This document shows, piece by piece, positions 40,731-43,545 of a stretch of DNA of 43,545 nucleotides (position 1 is the stretch's first letter; every line of letters starts with the position of its first letter). The notes beneath the pieces are model-generated. The model saw only the letters and a list, made by a program, of their open reading frames with translations, was not told the DNA's origin and did not search any database. Source of the stretch: an uncultured Thermomicrobia bacterium (GTDB taxonomy: Bacteria; Chloroflexota; Chloroflexia; Thermomicrobiales; JALYUS01); assembly GCA_937968015.1 (NCBI GenBank), contig CALBSO010000136.1, forward strand, positions 1 to 43,545, read 5' to 3'. The position numbers and the translations under genes are program-made.

Positions 40731-41485
40731 TCGCCTTCCGCTGGTGGCGGAAGAGGAACGGTTTCGCCCGCGCCGAACGATGTTTCGGTGAGGGCGTGCG
40801 CAACGACCACGCGGCCATAACCGACGACAGTCCAGCGGTTGTCCATCCAGACAAGCCCCGTCACGTCGTCTATGCCGAGCAGTGGCGCATTGTTTGGCGT
40901 TGTCTCCTTCAGCCGCCGGAGCCAGACTGTGGGCGTGCGATTGTAGCGGGAAAGGACGACCATGCCGCTGAGGATGCCGAGGCCGGGGAACCAGCGGAAG
41001 TATGGTTCGCCTGGCCGGGCGGGCACGTCGTCGGGTCGGGCGGGAACATCCACACAGAGCGCCGCCGCGCCCGCGCCCGCACAGATCAACATTGCGCCCC
41101 GGTGATATGCCATCGCGATTGCTGTCGCCGTCCTGGTGCCGTGGATGATGCGCACGAGCCGCCCCGGATCGCCATCGCCGAGGTAGATCACCTCTGCCGC
41201 CTCGATACCGTCGGCGTAGGCCGGGTTCTCCGCGTCGGACCGCGCGCGGATCGGGATGGTCGCGACGACGCCCATCTTGCCGAGGCGATAGGCGGCGTCT
41301 TCCGTCTCGTCATCGGGAAAACGCTCGGATGCGGTGGGCAGGAAGGCGATGGTCGGCCGATCGCCGCGCGCCGCCGCGCGAAGGAAGCGGAGATGAAAGC
41401 GGTCGAAGGGCTGTGTGAACGCCTCACCGCCAACAAGGAGAATTGGGCCAGCCACGGCGTTACGCGACGATCGGTGGTTGGGCAA
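40727..41485 (-). CDS. Peptidase S51/cyanophycinase-like protein, nucleophile lost
   Basis: The 252-residue protein has the type 1 glutamine amidotransferase-like fold of peptidase S51: GPILLVGGEAF, RPTIAFLPTASERFPD, AAEVIYLGDGDPGRLVRII and FPGLGILSGMVVLSRYNR. In active S51 enzymes the nucleophile lies in G-x-S-A-G-A; here the matching segment is ICAGAGAAAL, with Gly where Ser should be, so hydrolase activity by the usual mechanism is unlikely. It could be a binding protein or carry a different activity. The open frame begins with TTG (41485) inside nfo, but a GTG at 41455, just after the nfo stop, may be the real start; neither has a clear Shine-Dalgarno. It is probably co-transcribed with nfo. 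Its TAA overlaps the TAA of the winged-helix gene on the other strand. Confidence 0.8.
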   Translation of the reverse strand: MPNHRSSRNAVAGPILLVGGEAFTQPFDRFHLRFLRAAARGDRPTIAFLPTASERFPDDETEDAAYRLGKMGVVATIPIRARSDAENPAYADGIEAAEVIYLGDGDPGRLVRIIHGTRTATAIAMAYHRGAMLICAGAGAAALCVDVPARPDDVPARPGEPYFRWFPGLGILSGMVVLSRYNRTPTVWLRRLKETTPNNAPLLGIDDVTGLVWMDNRWTVVGYGRVVVAHALTETSFGAGETVPLPPPAEGD

Positions 41486-42326
41486 TCAAGCCACGCAGCC
41501 GGGCGATGTTTTCCACATCTTCGTGGCAATCCGGACTCTTCGGCGTCTCCAGTACCATCGGAAGATGCGCGAGACGCGGATCGTTGACGACGTTGCGAAA
41601 GCCCTCCAGGCCGATATGCCCCTCACCAATCGCGGTATGGCGGTCCTTGCGATCTCCGAATGGCTGGAGGGCGTCGTTGAGATGGAGCGCCTTGATCCGG
41701 TCATATCCGACGAGACGGTCGAACGTCGCCATCGTTGCTGCGTACGTTTCCGGCGTGCGGAGGTCGTAACCCGCCGCGAAGATGTGGCAGGTATCCACAC
41801 AGACACCGAACGCATCCGGCTCGCTCATATGCTCGATGATGTAGGCGAGGTGTTCGAACTTCGCGCCGAGATTCGTGCCCTGCCCGGCGGTCGTTTCGAG
41901 CAGCACCGTCACCCCGTCGTACGCGCCCTCCGCGCCGAGACGATTGAGGGCCGCAACCATCCGGTCCAGGCCCTCCTGCTCGCCGGAACCGACATGCGAG
42001 CCGGGGTGCGTGTTCACGTAGGGAACGCCTAGCGCCCGCGCACGAAGCAACTCATCCCGGAACGCATTGATGGACTTTTCCCACAAGTCGTCGTTCGGAG
42101 AGGAGAGGTTGATGAGATAGGAATCGTGGATCATCACGGGCTGGACATTTGTGCGCGTGCGTGCCTCCGCGAACTTCGCGATATCATCGTCGGTCAGCGG
42201 TTTGCCGAGCCATTGCCGCTCATTCTTGGAAAAGAGTTGGACGACCTCGCAGCCCGCCTGCTGGCCCCACTCCATCGAGCGGAAACAGCCGCCCGAAATA
42301 CTCATGTGCGCGCCGAACTTCGGCAT
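41460..42326 (-). CDS. nfo: Endonuclease IV (AP endonuclease)
   Basis: Endonuclease IV cleaves 5' to abasic sites and removes blocked 3' ends in base excision repair. The 288-residue TIM-barrel protein starts MPKFGAHMSISGG and shows the zinc-ligand motifs: NVQPVMIHDSYLINLSS (His), YVNTHPGSHVGSG (His), VTVLLETTAGQGTNLG (Glu), FGVCVDTCHIFAAGYDL (Asp and His), IKALHLNDALQPFGDRKDRH (His, Asp, His), GHIGLEGF and MVLETPK (Glu). All nine ligands seem present. The ATG at 42326 matches the conserved N-terminus and has GGAGAG upstream; an ATG ten codons earlier is rejected. TATACT on the minus strand near 42373-42368 is a possible -10 element. Confidence 0.96.
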   Translation of the reverse strand: MPKFGAHMSISGGCFRSMEWGQQAGCEVVQLFSKNERQWLGKPLTDDDIAKFAEARTRTNVQPVMIHDSYLINLSSPNDDLWEKSINAFRDELLRARALGVPYVNTHPGSHVGSGEQEGLDRMVAALNRLGAEGAYDGVTVLLETTAGQGTNLGAKFEHLAYIIEHMSEPDAFGVCVDTCHIFAAGYDLRTPETYAATMATFDRLVGYDRIKALHLNDALQPFGDRKDRHTAIGEGHIGLEGFRNVVNDPRLAHLPMVLETPKSPDCHEDVENIARLRGLIAQPPIVA

Positions 42327-42471
42327 GATGCTCTCCATTTCTCCCCGTACATGCATCCACTCGCGCTAGTATACCGCCCGCTGGCATCGCCGGTGCAACG
42401 ATGGCAGCGGTTTTGACGTACACTGTTTGCCGGTGCGATGCGCCGCCAACCGATGAAGGGAACGACCGCCG

Positions 42472-43446
42472 ATGTCCATTCCACCGCCCGACGCGACGCG
42501 ATCCGCTGATGGATCCACAGTACCGCCTCCGAATGATGTTCGCGCGCCTGCACCCTCTTTTCTTCCCCCGCAAGGCCCGCCCGGCGCGAATCTACGGCCG
42601 CCGTATTGGGCTGTGCCGCCGCAGCCGCATGCGCCCGGATGGCCGTATGCGGGCGCCCCGCTGTACGGGAATTCACCAGTTTTCCCGCCCGGGCCGGTGC
42701 CTCCACCCATTACCGTCATTGGCCCGGATCGCGTGCCATGGGGATTCTGGGATATTGTCGTTGCGTCTTTACCGTTACTGCTCGGTTTGCTTCTGACGAT
42801 TGTTGCCGCCTTTGTGCCATCGAGCACGAGCACACCCACGGCGAGCAAACCGACGAGTACGAAAGTCCTTGCCGAGAATACCGCGATTAACATCGTGATT
42901 TACGGTGTCATTCTGTTGTTGATCTGGCTCGTCACCGTACGGAAGTATCACGTTGGCTGGTCGGCACTCGGTGCGCGACGACCGCCGGGGGTCTATTTCG
43001 CGCTGGTGATTCCGATCTTGCTTGGCATGTATCTCGCGGCCGCGCTCGTCTCCGCAGTGATCGTCAAACTCTTCTATGGCGGGAAAGCAGAGAACCCGCA
43101 GGTGAAAGACCTCACCGGCGGCGGTGGTTTCTCATGGGCGCGGCTCATCCTCGCGCTGATCACGGCCTCGATTGTCGCGCCGATCATCGAGGAGTTGCTG
43201 TTTCGTGGCATGCTCTATGGCTGGCTGCGCACGCGTTGGTCAGCGGTCGGCGGTGTCGTCCTCAGCGCGGCGGTTTTCTCCGCCGCGCACGCGATCCCGC
43301 TCATTCTCGCCAGCATCTTCGTCGTCGGCCTCACCCTCGCCATTGTCTACGAGAAGACGAAGTCCACACTCGCGACCATGACACTGCACAGCCTGTTCAA
43401 TACGATCGGCGTGGTGGCGGTCTTTATTGATCTGGCGCGGAAGTAA
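42472..43446 (+). CDS. CPBP family intramembrane metalloprotease (CaaX protease-like)
   Basis: The 324-residue protein begins with a Pro-rich, probably disordered cytoplasmic segment of about 90 residues (PPQGPPGANLRPPY, VPPQPHAPG), then has about seven membrane helices. The CPBP motif 1 EELLFRG (about 239-245, in APIIEELLFRGMLYGWLRTRW), motif 2 with His in FSAAHAIPL, and the C-terminal TLHSLFNTIGV His motif are all intact, so it should be an active glutamic/metallo-type intramembrane protease of the Abi/Rce1 family. In bacteria such proteins serve in peptide maturation, immunity or regulated proteolysis; there is no peptide gene next to it. GAAGGGAACG precedes the ATG. Confidence 0.88.
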   Translation: MSIPPPDATRSADGSTVPPPNDVRAPAPSFLPPQGPPGANLRPPYWAVPPQPHAPGWPYAGAPLYGNSPVFPPGPVPPPITVIGPDRVPWGFWDIVVASLPLLLGLLLTIVAAFVPSSTSTPTASKPTSTKVLAENTAINIVIYGVILLLIWLVTVRKYHVGWSALGARRPPGVYFALVIPILLGMYLAAALVSAVIVKLFYGGKAENPQVKDLTGGGGFSWARLILALITASIVAPIIEELLFRGMLYGWLRTRWSAVGGVVLSAAVFSAAHAIPLILASIFVVGLTLAIVYEKTKSTLATMTLHSLFNTIGVVAVFIDLARK

Positions 43447-43450
43447 GGGA

Positions 43451-43471
43451 CCCCTCCCTAAAAGGAAGGGG
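43451..43471. terminator. G/C-rich hairpin after the CPBP gene
   Basis: CCCCTCCC (43451-43458) pairs with GGAAGGGG (43464-43471) with one mismatch and a TAAAA loop, then CCGGGGG. It resembles the palindromes at 4420-4453 and 15975-16071. It lies between convergent genes. Confidence 0.5.
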
Positions 43472-43487
43472 CCGGGGGTGGGTACAT

Positions 43488-43545
43488 CTACCGCTTCTTC
43501 TTTTTCTTTTTGTTCTTGTTCGGCACAGGCCGGGGCTGTCTCTTA
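43488..43545 (-). CDS. Lysine-rich C-terminus of a leftward gene cut by the window edge
   Basis: Read leftward from the right edge, the sequence encodes PRPVPNKNKKKKKKR and a TAG stop (43488-43490). Such a basic Lys/Asn tail after a Pro-rich stretch is common at the end of nucleic-acid-binding or membrane-associated proteins; family cannot be named. The first three residues at the edge (KRQ) come from bases that match a sequencing adapter and may be artificial. Confidence 0.45.
   Translation of the reverse strand, partial: KRQPRPVPNKNKKKKKKR

Overview
The window is a G+C-rich bacterial chromosome segment with densely packed, mostly housekeeping genes. The gene content points to Chloroflexota, probably near Thermomicrobia: an R3H/SpoIIIAA-like ATPase next to tmk and a c-di-AMP receptor, a ComB-like phosphatase, a DUF4015-type glycoside hydrolase, a UbiA-type phosphoribosyl transferase, and purS/purQ/purL as separate genes. 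This placement is inferred from gene content only; there is no rRNA or tRNA in the window. I see no phage, complete insertion sequence, CRISPR array or recognisable defence system.

Layout. 1-1.2 kb: a visibly more A+T-rich edge with a matrixin metalloprotease remnant and a membrane-anchored unknown protein. 1.6-5.4 kb: a ThDP-dependent enzyme and a nucleoside hydrolase, converging on a polyprenyl diphosphate synthase. 5.8-9.6 kb: ComB-like phosphatase, secreted glycoside-hydrolase-like protein and UbiA prenyltransferase. 9.6-12.9 kb: an hsp20-lon operon behind a perfect CIRCE operator. 12.9-22.1 kb: peptidase C26, recR, a frameshifted ABM gene, pdxS-pdxT, a GNAT, R3H ATPase, tmk, c-di-AMP receptor and zinc-ribbon membrane protein. 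The recR, pdxST, tmk and darA set recalls the origin-proximal region of Bacillus. 22.2-32.1 kb: a long leftward run, mtaB-purB-purC-unknown-purS-purQ-purL-uma2-MFS; several pur junctions are ATGA overlaps, so most of it is probably one purine operon. 32.4-43.4 kb: bleomycin-hydrolase-type aminopeptidase, UbiB-like kinase, an NfeD-flotillin pair behind an ECF-like promoter, an AI-2E family transporter, a YcaQ-like winged-helix protein, a peptidase S51-like protein lacking its nucleophile, endonuclease IV and a CPBP protease. A lysine-rich C-terminus of another gene enters at the right edge.

The most unusual layer is made of small dispersed repeats: G/C-rich palindromes and heptamer tandem repeats. 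They sit between genes, supply stop codons and C-terminal tails (the unknown pur-operon gene and the NfeD-like gene), supply Shine-Dalgarno sequences (purS, purQ), split pdxS from pdxT, and in one case sit in frame inside mtaB. Other points of interest are the unknown gene embedded by translational coupling in the pur operon, an extra segment beside the active-site loop of PurB, a one-base frameshift in an ABM-domain gene, and a ten-base match to the Tn5/Nextera mosaic end at the right edge, which suggests untrimmed adapter.
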